DNA of 64,000 bases from Ardenticatenaceae bacterium. GTDB lineage: Bacteria > Chloroflexota > Anaerolineae > Promineifilales > Promineifilaceae. Positions within the stretch are counted from its first letter, which is position 1; each line of letters opens with the position of its first letter. The stretch lies in the NCBI GenBank assembly GCA_030065875.1, contig JASJCR010000012.1, positions 18,105 through 82,104 on the forward strand. The letters are read 5' to 3'. The translations under genes and the position numbers were made by a program. Below the pieces are notes generated by a model that had not been told where the DNA came from, ran no database searches, and worked only from the letters and a program-made list of their open reading frames with translations. Shown here piece by piece: positions 26,005-34,576 of this stretch.

Positions 26005-27480
26005 TTCATAAGATTTGTGATGCCAGCGCTTCATTTTCCGATGATAGTGAAGGGTGCTGCCTGGCCAGAGCGTCGTGTTTTTCCCATTTTCCATTTGATA
26101 CCAGCTAACACACCCCCCATCCTGCCAGACGGTCGATTTTAATTTTTGCTGAATCTGACGGTTGTGCTCTTCCTGCACCTGGGATTTTACATCGAGAAAA
26201 AGCCTGCCCTTTTTTTCCAGAGCATTGATATAGTCGAGGATATAGTTGTATTGGGCTTCAATCATTAATACAACCGAGTTGTGACCCAGCCCGGTGTTGG
26301 GACCAAGCAGGAAGAAAAGGTTTGGATAGCCGCTCACAGCGGTGCCATAATACGCTTCCGGACCGGTTTGCTGCCATTCACCAAACAGCTCGCGATTGTC
26401 TCGGCCGAAAATTTTCATGTCCAGCAGAAATTCTGAGGCCACAAAACCGGTGCCAAAAATAATTGTGTCTACCGGTCGCTCCGGCCGGTTTTTTGGGAGT
26501 ACGCCTGTGGAGGTGATTTCCTCAATCGGATCGGTTAGTAAGGTGACGTTTTCCTGCTGTAGGGCGGGATAATAATCATCGGAGATTAAGGCCCGCTTGC
26601 AGCCAAATTGGTAGTTGGGCGTCACGATTTCACGCAGTTGTGGATCGGCGATAGAAGCGTCGATATGATTCCGAGCCTGTTTTTCTGCGGCCCGATTCAT
26701 TGCTTCATTGCCCAAAAACGCCAGGACACCGATTTCCAGTAGCCAGTAGGCGCGGCTGCGGGCTAGCTGCTGTAAAAAGGGAAAACGTTTAAACCATTTT
26801 TGCCGTGTTGGTGAAACCGGTTCATCGCTGCGCGGCAAAATCCAGGGAGGGGTTCGCTGATAAACGTCAACCTGGGCGGCCGTCTTGGCGATTTGGGGAA
26901 TAAATTGAATCGCGCTGGCTCCGGTGCCGATGACGGCGATCCGCCGGCCGGCTGGATCAAATGTTTGGGGCCACTTTGATGAGTGAAATGACAATCCGCT
27001 AAATAATTCAAACCCTTTGAGGCGGGGAACATGGGGTCGATTAAGCGGACCCATCGCCGAAACCACATAGCGTGCGGTAGTTGTGTATCCGTCGGCGGTT
27101 TGAATTGTCCACATCCCCTCCTTTTCATTAAAGGCCAGATGATTAACGTTGGTCTGAAAACGGATGTGCGAGCGGACGTCAAATTTTTCCGCACAAGCTT
27201 TTAAGTAGGCCAGAAGCTCCGGCTGGGTAGGGAATTTTCGCGACCAGTTTGGGTTTTGATCAAAGGAGAAGGAGTAAACAATCGAGGGGATATCGCATGC
27301 ACAGCCGGGATAGGTGTTGTCGCGCCATGTGCCGCCCAATTCGGCCGCCCGTTCAAAAATGATAAAGGAATTTCGCCCGGCCATTTTAAGGCGAATTCCC
27401 ATCCCCAACCCGCCAAAACCAGCCCCGATGACGGCCGTTTCATACTGAGGTAGAGGGGGTGTGGTTGTAGAATTCATCAT
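26002..27480 (-). CDS. Flavin-containing / Baeyer-Villiger-type monooxygenase
   Basis: 492 residues. The FAD Rossmann motif GAGFGGLGMG (about 18-27), the conserved GGTWRDNTYPGCACD, the BVMO fingerprint FSGLSFHSSKWP (FxGxxxHxxxW[PD]), and the second Rossmann NADPH site IGTGASAIQ all point to a class B flavoprotein monooxygenase that inserts oxygen into ketones or oxidises heteroatoms. It is shorter than CPMO/CHMO types (about 540). It is the first gene of a minus-strand run with an HSL esterase. A CGTTTATTG motif lies 83 nt upstream (27563-27571). The stop is inside a repeat element. Confidence 0.88.
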   Translation of the reverse strand: MMNSTTTPPLPQYETAVIGAGFGGLGMGIRLKMAGRNSFIIFERAAELGGTWRDNTYPGCACDIPSIVYSFSFDQNPNWSRKFPTQPELLAYLKACAEKFDVRSHIRFQTNVNHLAFNEKEGMWTIQTADGYTTTARYVVSAMGPLNRPHVPRLKGFELFSGLSFHSSKWPQTFDPAGRRIAVIGTGASAIQFIPQIAKTAAQVDVYQRTPPWILPRSDEPVSPTRQKWFKRFPFLQQLARSRAYWLLEIGVLAFLGNEAMNRAAEKQARNHIDASIADPQLREIVTPNYQFGCKRALISDDYYPALQQENVTLLTDPIEEITSTGVLPKNRPERPVDTIIFGTGFVASEFLLDMKIFGRDNRELFGEWQQTGPEAYYGTAVSGYPNLFFLLGPNTGLGHNSVVLMIEAQYNYILDYINALEKKGRLFLDVKSQVQEEHNRQIQQKLKSTVWQDGGCVSWYQMENGKNTTLWPGSTLHYHRKMKRWHHKSYE

Positions 27481-27871
27481 TCAAGCTTTGTCATCAAATT
27501 TACCAGACGTCTTTTCTGGTTTTTGGATGGATAATCGACCTGCAGCCGGGAAACCAATTCGTCGTTTATTGTATCACTCACCTTGAATATCGGTATGAGA
27601 TAATTGAGCAGGGGGTTCCGGCCGGTTAAATCCAGCAGCGTGGCTCGAAAGGCAGCCCATTGAGAATCAGAGATGTAGCTCTCCTATGCAAACGCGGCCG
27701 AATTAAAAAATTCAGGGTCATTCCGTCTGAAAATTACCAGAACCGTTTCAAAAATAGTCCTTAAATGGGATACCGTATCGAAAACTTTGACTGTATGCTA
27801 AAAGTAGATTTTTGCTCGAAATATTTTTTGGTTCAGCTCTTCTTGAACGATCCTCGCTGGGAAATAATTTG
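27481..27871. other. Gene-free divergent region
   Basis: 391 nt between the divergent monooxygenase and permease genes. It contains the CGTTTATTG motif at 27563-27571 near the monooxygenase. No terminator or clear sigma70 promoter can be supported. The part 27600-27700 has a coding-like composition but no open frame, possibly a decayed gene fragment. Confidence 0.4.
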
Positions 27872-29182
27872 ATGTCGCTACAAGATTTTTTTAAACGTAT
27901 CATTTTGATTGTTGTCGTGCTCGTCATCTGTGCCGCACTGTGGTTTTTACGGCATGTGTGGATCCTTGCTTTTTTGGGAATTATTGTCGCCGTGGCGGTA
28001 AGCCAACCCTCCACCTGGCTGCAAAGTCGATTTGGTCTTTCCCGCGGGCCATCTGTTTTGTTTTCTCTTGGCTTTATTATCACGGTTGGATATTTTTTAT
28101 CCCTAATGGTGGTTGCTCCGATCGCGGCCGAAGTCACGCGGCTGATGTCTGGTTTACCAACTTTGATTCGCGACGCAATTGATGGATACGAAGTTTTACT
28201 CAGCGCCAATCCTACCTTGGAACAAGCCCTGCCGAACCCGTTTGACTCGGCAAATGGGGATGTGGCTTACACCAAAGAGCTGGTCAGCGAATTACGCACC
28301 TTAGGCCAAAATGTGGTTGGCGCTGGCCTGCCAATTGTGGGGGCCGGGTTTAATTTGGTGTTGGGAGTCCTAGGAAACTTTGTCATTGTTTTGCTCGTGG
28401 CTATTTATTTGCTGGTTGATCCCTTGACCCTCATTCATGGATCCCTTTATCTGGTTCCGCGTTCGTATCAGCCCCGTCTGCTGGAAATTTGGAATGAACT
28501 TTACAACACAATTTCCAACTGGCTACGCGTTCAATTTACGGCAATCGCCATTACCAGTGGCTTGGTGTGGGTCATTTTGGGATTGATTTTGGATATGCCC
28601 AACGCCTTAACCGTGGCTATGTTTGCTGGGTTTGCCACCTTTATTCCCAATATTGGCATTTTTCTGCCTTTGATTCCCATTACTTTGTTTCAGCTGGCTG
28701 ATGACCCATCCCGACTTATACTGGTCGTGCCGGCTTACTTGCTGATACAGACGATCGAAAGCAATGTATTAACCCCTTCAATTGTGAAGGGGCAAATGAA
28801 AATACCGGCCAGTGCTCTGACCATATTCCAGGTGGTGGCGGCCATTGTGTTTGGAGCAAAAGGGATCGTGCTGGCGATACCGCTTCTGGCTGTAGGCATT
28901 GTTCTGGTCAGGGAGCTTTATACCTTTGATTTGCTGGGCTTAAAACGAGAAAAAATTGTCGTCCGCGCCTTGCCTTCAGGCCGCTTAACGGCCGAATATG
29001 GAGAAATTCAGGAAGAGACACAGCCGGAAATCCCCCAACGTTTTTCTCTGGCCTGGGTATTTAGCGGGCAAAATTTGTGGCGGGCGGTTGCCGAAACCCA
29101 GTCAACGGAAATCGCCGCAGATGCCCCGGCACAGGTTCCCATCATCCCGGTTGATGATCGAGAGGCTAGTGAGGACCAATAG
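27872..29182 (+). CDS. AI-2E-family / PerM-like permease
   Basis: 436 residues from the ATG at 27872 (MSLQDFFKRIILIV); a longer in-frame start at 27812 adds 20 non-hydrophobic residues and is rejected. About eight membrane helices in the family's pattern: an N-terminal pair, a long central soluble segment (about 100-200), then the conserved block LTVAMFAGFATFIPNIGIFLPLIP and ESNVLTPSIVKGQMKIPA (the ExNxxxPxixGxxxxxxP signature). Members include TqsA and sodium/proton antiporter-like proteins; substrate cannot be told. The C-terminal tail after about residue 365 is hydrophilic and acidic. It converges with a small zinc-ribbon gene one nt away. Confidence 0.86.
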   Translation: MSLQDFFKRIILIVVVLVICAALWFLRHVWILAFLGIIVAVAVSQPSTWLQSRFGLSRGPSVLFSLGFIITVGYFLSLMVVAPIAAEVTRLMSGLPTLIRDAIDGYEVLLSANPTLEQALPNPFDSANGDVAYTKELVSELRTLGQNVVGAGLPIVGAGFNLVLGVLGNFVIVLLVAIYLLVDPLTLIHGSLYLVPRSYQPRLLEIWNELYNTISNWLRVQFTAIAITSGLVWVILGLILDMPNALTVAMFAGFATFIPNIGIFLPLIPITLFQLADDPSRLILVVPAYLLIQTIESNVLTPSIVKGQMKIPASALTIFQVVAAIVFGAKGIVLAIPLLAVGIVLVRELYTFDLLGLKREKIVVRALPSGRLTAEYGEIQEETQPEIPQRFSLAWVFSGQNLWRAVAETQSTEIAADAPAQVPIIPVDDREASEDQ

Positions 29183-29183
29183 C

Positions 29184-29420
29184 TCAATCTCCTTGGTTTC
29201 GCTCAAGCGAGAAGCGGCTCATTTTTTGACAGTTTGAGCAGTAGCCGGCCGTTATTTTTTTGGCAGATGTCGCTTTGTAGCGTACACCCCCAGCATCCCA
29301 AACCGACCGAGACTCATCACAACGTTGACAGCGCAATATCCAGCTGCGAGATTCCGCCTCGATCGCCTGGCTGAGGGATCGAGGCAGAAAATTCGTCACG
29401 AGTTTTTGAATCAATCCCAT
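29184..29420 (-). CDS. Small zinc-ribbon-like protein
   Basis: 78 residues. Two cysteine pairs, CQRC (about 31-34) and CSNC (about 61-64), 26 residues apart, predict one zinc ribbon. Between them lies SRSVWDAGGVRYKATSAKK, a conserved Trp/Gly segment that I recognise from other small bacterial hypothetical proteins. The N-terminal helix is basic and amphipathic. No function is known; a role in nucleic-acid or protein binding is conceivable. The ORF is upstream of nothing obvious and lies 33 nt beyond the end of pmbA-like, in the same direction, so it may be the last gene of the tldD-pmbA transcript. Confidence 0.7.
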   Translation of the reverse strand: MGLIQKLVTNFLPRSLSQAIEAESRSWILRCQRCDESRSVWDAGGVRYKATSAKKITAGYCSNCQKMSRFSLERNQGD

Positions 29421-29453
29421 TGCTTCTCTTCCCTTTTCTCTCTTCTCTTTTCT

Positions 29454-30800
29454 TTACATCCCCCCAATTGTCACCCCGTCCACCCGAATCGTGGGGGAGC
29501 CAATCGCCCCCATCATCGGAATAAAGGTTAAGTCGTTGGCGACCTGAGAAACGTTGTAGAGCAGCTGGTCCAGAGGCAGAGCGATCGTCACGCCGTTTAC
29601 CGGATGAGTCATTTTGCCATTTTCGATCCAAAATCCCTGAGCTGATACTGAATAATCGCCGTTGACCGGATTGATGCTGTGCGTATTCATCACGTTGACC
29701 ACATAGAGCCCTTTTTCAACATCGGCAATTAATGATTCTGCTGAATCAGGGCCTGGCTGAATATAAAAATTGCTGGCCGACAACCCGGGAGGGCCGGTAT
29801 GTGAGCGGCGCGACGCGTTACCGGTGCTAACCTGACCATCTTTCCTGGCACTGTATTCATCATATAAAACCGCCTGGAACACCCCTTCATCGATCAGGCG
29901 GGTAGCTCCGGTTGGGTTCCCTTCATCATCAAACGGCCGGGTGGCAAACCCACCGGGCAGGCGGCCGTTATCGAGCAGGGTCACCATATCCGAAGCAACC
30001 GCTTCCCCAAATTTGTCGTGTAAAAAGGTTCGCTGTCGCTGCATCGCTTTGGCCGTCAACGCCTGAGAAAGCGCCCCGAGCAGGCTGGATGCGGCAAAGG
30101 GGGTGTAAACCACGGTGGCCACCTGGGTGGGCACAGGGGACCCCCCCAATAATTTCACCGCCTGTTCGCCGGCGTCCCGGCCGATTTTTTGAGGATCCAG
30201 GGCCTTTAACGATCGACCAAACCCATATCCGAACCCGGTCGCCCGCTCATCCCCATCGATAGCCATCACCATGATATACGCGCCGGAAAATGTCGATTGA
30301 TAAGCACCGGAGAACCCTTTTGAGTTGACCAGGCTGACTTCTGTCACGCTGTCCATGTACATATTCATGGCGGCCACTTTTACCCGCTCATCCGCCCCCA
30401 GGGCGGCCGCTTCAACCGCCTTTTGAAACACCACTTTTTCCTCTGTAGAGACCCCGTCCATCGACGAATCATAAATCGCCAAATCTTCGTCAACGATCGG
30501 CTTTGGCTCAGGCAGCACGCGATTTGGATCGGCATCTGAAATTTCAGCCAGCTCCAGCGCGGAGTGAACCGCCTGATCGAGGCTGTCATGGCTAAAATCA
30601 GAGGTATATGCATACCCCATTTTGCCGTCGATCAGGACCCTTACACCCAATCCTTTGCTTCCGGCATAGGAAAGTTTCTCAACCTCTCCTTGTCGAATTT
30701 GGACGCTAGTTTGGGTGCCGGATACGACATATGCTTCCGCTTCGACACCGTCGATAGCGGCTTTTTTGACGACGCTTTTGGCTACTTCTATGTGGTTCAT
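29454..30800 (-). CDS. pmbA: PmbA/TldE-type modulator of TldD metalloprotease
   Basis: 448 residues of the TldD/PmbA fold without an HEXXH zinc site, as expected for the TldE/PmbA subunit. N-terminal repeat region with VQIRQGEVEKLSYAGSKGLG; C-terminal segment with HTGPPGLSASNFYIQPG and NAVxxDYSVSAQGFWIENG-like NGDYSVSAQGFWIENGK. The partner TldD is encoded immediately upstream: its TAG stop is directly followed by this ATG, with GGGAGG inside the tldD end acting as ribosome site, so translation is coupled. The heterodimer degrades unfolded or leader peptides in other bacteria (microcin B17, CcdA). Confidence 0.92.
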   Translation of the reverse strand: MNHIEVAKSVVKKAAIDGVEAEAYVVSGTQTSVQIRQGEVEKLSYAGSKGLGVRVLIDGKMGYAYTSDFSHDSLDQAVHSALELAEISDADPNRVLPEPKPIVDEDLAIYDSSMDGVSTEEKVVFQKAVEAAALGADERVKVAAMNMYMDSVTEVSLVNSKGFSGAYQSTFSGAYIMVMAIDGDERATGFGYGFGRSLKALDPQKIGRDAGEQAVKLLGGSPVPTQVATVVYTPFAASSLLGALSQALTAKAMQRQRTFLHDKFGEAVASDMVTLLDNGRLPGGFATRPFDDEGNPTGATRLIDEGVFQAVLYDEYSARKDGQVSTGNASRRSHTGPPGLSASNFYIQPGPDSAESLIADVEKGLYVVNVMNTHSINPVNGDYSVSAQGFWIENGKMTHPVNGVTIALPLDQLLYNVSQVANDLTFIPMMGAIGSPTIRVDGVTIGGM

Positions 30801-32216
30801 CTATCCTCCCATCAAGCCTGAAATTGGCTGATCTGTTCCACCAACGGTTAATTTGGGAACCCGAACGGTTGGTTGACCGACGCTGACCCGAGCCGACTGC
30901 CCTTTGCCGCACATCCCGATTCCTGGATCCAGGGCCAGATCGCTGCCGATCATGTCGATTTGCCGGAGGGTTTCCGGACCGTTGCCCACCAGGGTGGCTC
31001 CGCGTACCGGGGTCGTCAACCGGCCGTCTTCGATCAGGTACCCTTCGGTGACGGCGAACACGTAATCACCCCGGCCGATTTCCACCTGACCACCGCCCAG
31101 CCGTTTGGCGAACAACCCTTTCTTGGTGCTGCGGATAATCTCTTCCGGATCGTGAGGACCGGCATCAATATAAGTGTTGGTCATGCGCGGCATGGGCATA
31201 TGGCGAAAGCTTTGCCGCCGGCCGTTGCCGGTTGATTCTCGCCCCAAACGGCGTGCTTCAGTTAAATCCCACATGTATTCTTTTAAGATGCCGTTCTCGA
31301 TCAGGGTCACCTTCTGGGCTGGTGTGCCTTCATCATCAAAGCGCAAGGAGCCGCGCCGGTTGGGAATCGTGCCGTCGTCGATGGCCGTGAGAAAATCAGG
31401 ACCGACGCGCTCGCCAACCATACCGGCGTATGCTGATGCCCCGCTGGTGATAAAATCCGCCTCCATACAGTGACCGCACGCTTCATGGAACAGCACACCA
31501 CCCCAGCCGTTGTTAATGACAACGGTCATTTCTCCGGCCGGTGCCGGTTTGGCGTCGAGCATGTGGACCGCTGTTTCTGCTGCTTCCTTCACCGCGGTTA
31601 GCGGATCTCTTTCATCCAGCATTTCCAGGCCTGTTTGCCCACCCAGGCCGGTGGTGATCGTTTGCAGCGCGTCTCCACGTTTGGCGACCAGGGACGCTCT
31701 CAACTCCAACATAAAGCGCTCATCTTCAGCCCACACGCCGTCCGAGTTGTAAATCCAAACCCGGCGGCTGGTTTGGGTATAGCTGGTCATGAGCTGGCTG
31801 ATCAGGGAGCTGGTGGCCCGGCCGGTTTGGTCAATTTGGCGGAGCAGGGCTGCTTTTTCGGCGATGCTCATCTGGTCAAACGGCCGTTTGATGGGATGGG
31901 TCACGGACGGGATGCGTCGCGTTAAATCAACCGCCACTCGGGCTTGATTGGTTGATCTGGCCGCCGCGGCCGCCGCCTCAGCCGCCGCCAGGAGCGCCTC
32001 CTCACTCAGATCATCGGTATACGCATAGGCGGCCGTTTGGCCATAAAACACCCGCACGCCACCCCCGATGTCGCTGCCGCGGGTGGCGGTTTCTAATTTT
32101 TGATCGTCTAAGACCAGCGTTAGCCGATCGGTATCTTCAAGATAAACCTCGGCCAAATCGCCACCGTTGCGCAAGGCCGTGTTGATAATTTTTTGAATTG
32201 ATTGTTCGGGTAACAT
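30801..32216 (-). CDS. tldD: TldD metalloprotease subunit
   Basis: 471 residues, the usual length. The zinc motif HEACGH lies in VLFHEACGHCMEADF (HEXXXH variant characteristic of TldD). The N-terminal half contains VFYGQTAAYAYTDDLSEEAL, and the C-terminal half GRGDYVFAVTEGYLIEDG and GMCGKGQSARVSVGQP, a TldD signature. It forms the catalytic subunit with PmbA, encoded next with zero spacing. AGGAGA precedes the start (32222-32227 on the + strand). A 7-bp-period repeat array (32227-32275) lies immediately upstream of that ribosome site. Confidence 0.95.
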   Translation of the reverse strand: MLPEQSIQKIINTALRNGGDLAEVYLEDTDRLTLVLDDQKLETATRGSDIGGGVRVFYGQTAAYAYTDDLSEEALLAAAEAAAAAARSTNQARVAVDLTRRIPSVTHPIKRPFDQMSIAEKAALLRQIDQTGRATSSLISQLMTSYTQTSRRVWIYNSDGVWAEDERFMLELRASLVAKRGDALQTITTGLGGQTGLEMLDERDPLTAVKEAAETAVHMLDAKPAPAGEMTVVINNGWGGVLFHEACGHCMEADFITSGASAYAGMVGERVGPDFLTAIDDGTIPNRRGSLRFDDEGTPAQKVTLIENGILKEYMWDLTEARRLGRESTGNGRRQSFRHMPMPRMTNTYIDAGPHDPEEIIRSTKKGLFAKRLGGGQVEIGRGDYVFAVTEGYLIEDGRLTTPVRGATLVGNGPETLRQIDMIGSDLALDPGIGMCGKGQSARVSVGQPTVRVPKLTVGGTDQPISGLMGG

Positions 32217-32226
32217 GAATTCTCCT

Positions 32227-32275
32227 GAAATACGAGATACGAAATACGAGATACGAAATATGAGATACGAAATGA
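32227..32275. repeat. Heptamer array GAAATAC/GAGATAC
   Basis: Seven uninterrupted 7-bp units: GAAATAC, GAGATAC, GAAATAC, GAGATAC, GAAATAT, GAGATAC, GAAATGA. The two heptamers alternate, giving a 14-bp superperiod. It sits directly behind the tldD ribosome site. Confidence 0.9.
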
Positions 32276-32332
32276 ACCTAGGTGAATGGCAGTTTTTGAT
32301 TTACGAATGGGTCAACAACCTACTAACCCTTT

Positions 32333-32388
32333 ACACCAACACCCATCACCTAACACCCAACACCCATCACCTATCACCTATCACCTAT
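32333..32388. repeat. Heptamer array CACCYAW
   Basis: Eight 7-bp units: ACACCAA, CACCCAT, CACCTAA, CACCCAA, CACCCAT, then CACCTAT three times. The last unit contains the stop codon (TAG on the minus strand, 32385-32387) of the nucleotidyltransferase gene. Confidence 0.9.
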
Positions 32389-33266
32389 TTCCCAGCGGCC
32401 AACCGTTCCGGATCCCACGGCTTTTGTCGCCAGCCAAGCCGCTTTTTTGCCTGTGTGGTATCGATGTGGGGAAGATGGGACTCAACCAGAGAGATGGTTT
32501 CACTGACCAACTGTTCCAATTCAAGTGAAGAATTGGAGAGGGGTTGATGAAACAATCGCTCCAGGCGCTGGCCTAAATTATCGGGCGTAATGGTCATCTG
32601 CTCGATAAATCTGTGCATGCGCTTAAATTGAAAAGTGGTGAAATAAAGGCGATTGAGCCCAGCCAGGATTCCGATGATATTGTAGGCCGCTTCAACCAAA
32701 ATTTGATGCCCCCATAAGTTCGCATCCCTGGTTTCAAAATGGTGCTGCAGCCCCCAAATTGGAAAAAATGCCAGGTGCTTTTTTACCATCGCTTCTGTTA
32801 AGGCGGATGGATAAGAGGCAATGCGCCTTTTCCACCTGTCAATTAGCGCCTCTCCCACCAGCGGCCGGCAGACAAGCGTGCCCTCCAGCGCCTTTTGGGC
32901 GGGTGTATCGAGCTTTAAGTCAACAAGGACACCGTTGATTGTTTCTTCCCATTTGGCGATCGTTGTGTGACCGATTTGCACTTCGATCCCGTGTAGATCA
33001 TACGCTTCAGCAAACGAACCTTCCTCCGGATCACCAATCATCCACTTGCGTTCCGATCCACCCAGTCCCAAACGGATATCGTTTAAATCTTCATCGGCAG
33101 GTAGATCACGCTCGTAATAAAAAGTGAAGTCGAGATCAGAATAATAGTCGGACAATCCTTTGGCGGCCGAGCCGGTGACCATGGCGGCCCTCAAGGTAGG
33201 CAGCGATCGATAGGGCTCGACGATTCTGGCGGCCAGGGATTGCAAAATTTGGCTGGCTTCACTCAT
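32385..33266 (-). CDS. Nucleotidyltransferase-fold protein (aminoglycoside/DUF4037-like)
   Basis: 293 residues from the third of three consecutive ATGs, chosen because AGGAG lies 7 nt before it and it forms ATGAGTGA with the stop of the upstream gene. The NTase signature is MVTGSAAKGLSDYYSDLDFTFYY (GS...SDxDxx), with both metal Asp present; a third acidic residue is plausibly in GIEVQIGHT. The C-terminal two thirds are helical (about 160-290), as in kanamycin-NTase-type proteins. Substrate unknown; nucleotidylation of a drug, tRNA or protein is possible. It overlaps an ArsR-type regulator gene, suggesting a regulated two-gene unit. The stop codon is embedded in a heptamer repeat. Confidence 0.75.
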   Translation of the reverse strand: MSEASQILQSLAARIVEPYRSLPTLRAAMVTGSAAKGLSDYYSDLDFTFYYERDLPADEDLNDIRLGLGGSERKWMIGDPEEGSFAEAYDLHGIEVQIGHTTIAKWEETINGVLVDLKLDTPAQKALEGTLVCRPLVGEALIDRWKRRIASYPSALTEAMVKKHLAFFPIWGLQHHFETRDANLWGHQILVEAAYNIIGILAGLNRLYFTTFQFKRMHRFIEQMTITPDNLGQRLERLFHQPLSNSSLELEQLVSETISLVESHLPHIDTTQAKKRLGWRQKPWDPERLAAGK

Positions 33267-33864
33267 CATCATTCTCCTTTTCTGCCGGAGGATTTTTATA
33301 AAAAGCCACCGTCAAATCATAAATGTTTGATTCATTATCAACATCGTCACTTTGAGCTGGCTCATATTTTTGCGCTTCCTCGATAAGGGCCACCAGCTTT
33401 TGGTAAATGTAGGTGAGCTGCTTGTCGTTTAGGCGCATCTTTTTCTTTGAAAGAAACGGATGGCGCGGTGGAACCCCTTCGTTGGGATCGGGTTGATTTA
33501 AGGCATCGATAAAATCGCGGTGAGTTTCCTCTAACATCGTACTAAAGAGGGCCTCGGCCGCTTCCCCGGGCACCCTATCACCCTCCAGCAGGGGATTCAC
33601 CAAGCGAAACTGCCTGGCCGCCGTTTGGTACACTTTTTCGACGATGCCGCTCTCGATGTTGTGGTCAACGACCTCGATTAAATGGTGTTTCTCCAGCAGT
33701 TTGACGTGGTAATACAATTTAGAGGGGGGCAGATCAAATTCAGCGGCCAGTGCTTTAACGGTGATGGGCTTGGCCATAAGGTGCAATATCTTTAAACGGC
33801 GAGGATCGGCCACCACCTTAATGGTGTCGACTTCGCGAATCCACATTTCTTCTAAAGGAATCAT
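33259..33864 (-). CDS. ArsR-like winged-helix transcriptional regulator
   Basis: 201 residues. The winged helix (about 10-95) reads KVVADPRRLKILHLMAKPIT, VKALAAEFDLPPSKLYYHVK and LLEKHHLIEVVDHNIESGIV, with the recognition helix PSKLYYHVKLLEKH. The C-terminal extension (about 100-201) is helical and acidic, longer than classical ArsR repressors, similar to HTH_20-type regulators with effector domains. No metal-binding Cys cluster. Its last 8 nt overlap the nucleotidyltransferase start, so they form an operon and the regulator probably controls itself and the enzyme. Confidence 0.85.
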   Translation of the reverse strand: MIPLEEMWIREVDTIKVVADPRRLKILHLMAKPITVKALAAEFDLPPSKLYYHVKLLEKHHLIEVVDHNIESGIVEKVYQTAARQFRLVNPLLEGDRVPGEAAEALFSTMLEETHRDFIDALNQPDPNEGVPPRHPFLSKKKMRLNDKQLTYIYQKLVALIEEAQKYEPAQSDDVDNESNIYDLTVAFYKNPPAEKENDDE

Positions 33865-34576
33865 GGTTGATTTTGACCGGTCGTTTAAAAAAATATTATC
33901 GATTTAAAAAAATTCAAATGGCAGGTAGATCGTACCGCGAAACACCTTCACTGTCAACCCCAACTCATTAACTTTTCCGTCATTCCCCCCTCACAATTCT
34001 GGTCAGAGGCGGACAGGTCCAGGCTTGCGAGCAAACAGGACAAGGTGGAGTGCGCCGTGTGGCGACATAGGTAATTGCATCAAAGATGCTGCTTGTTGAA
34101 TGCAGACGAGTAAGGTCACCTAACTGACCCAAGAGGCGAAAGCTGAAGGGAACAATAGCATGTTGGGAAAGCGTGTAGCAGTGAATCACCAAAGCTGGCT
34201 GGCGTGCAAGACCTCTCTGATATGGGTAAAGCTAAACTGCCTGAACTCTAGCTATGAGTCTGAGAAAGCGTCCCTCAAGTGGAAAGGTGATTGAAACCAC
34301 TGCCAGATTGTACCGCGTTAGATTTGCCGTCGCGGGAAGCATTCCAAATCTGGGACGACGACCGATAAGGTCTATCAAGTAGCGAACGGAGGCCCTAAGT
34401 CAGATGAATGTTACCAATGATCGTACCACGGGATTGCCTAAGGGGCGCGAGCCCTATGGCAACGGAGTCCCCATAGTAGTCGTGGGCGTAACGACCCACC
34501 ATGGAGAACGGGAAAGCCGTTCACAGGGCGAAGGGGGACAGGTTGACCAGGTGAACGAGTATAGGAGGTATGCGAA

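Noticed and set aside
33980..34192. Minus-strand ORF with CPVC...CPPL pattern at the intron 5' end
   Set aside because: It spans the intron boundary and folds of intron domain I; the Cys pattern is likely chance.
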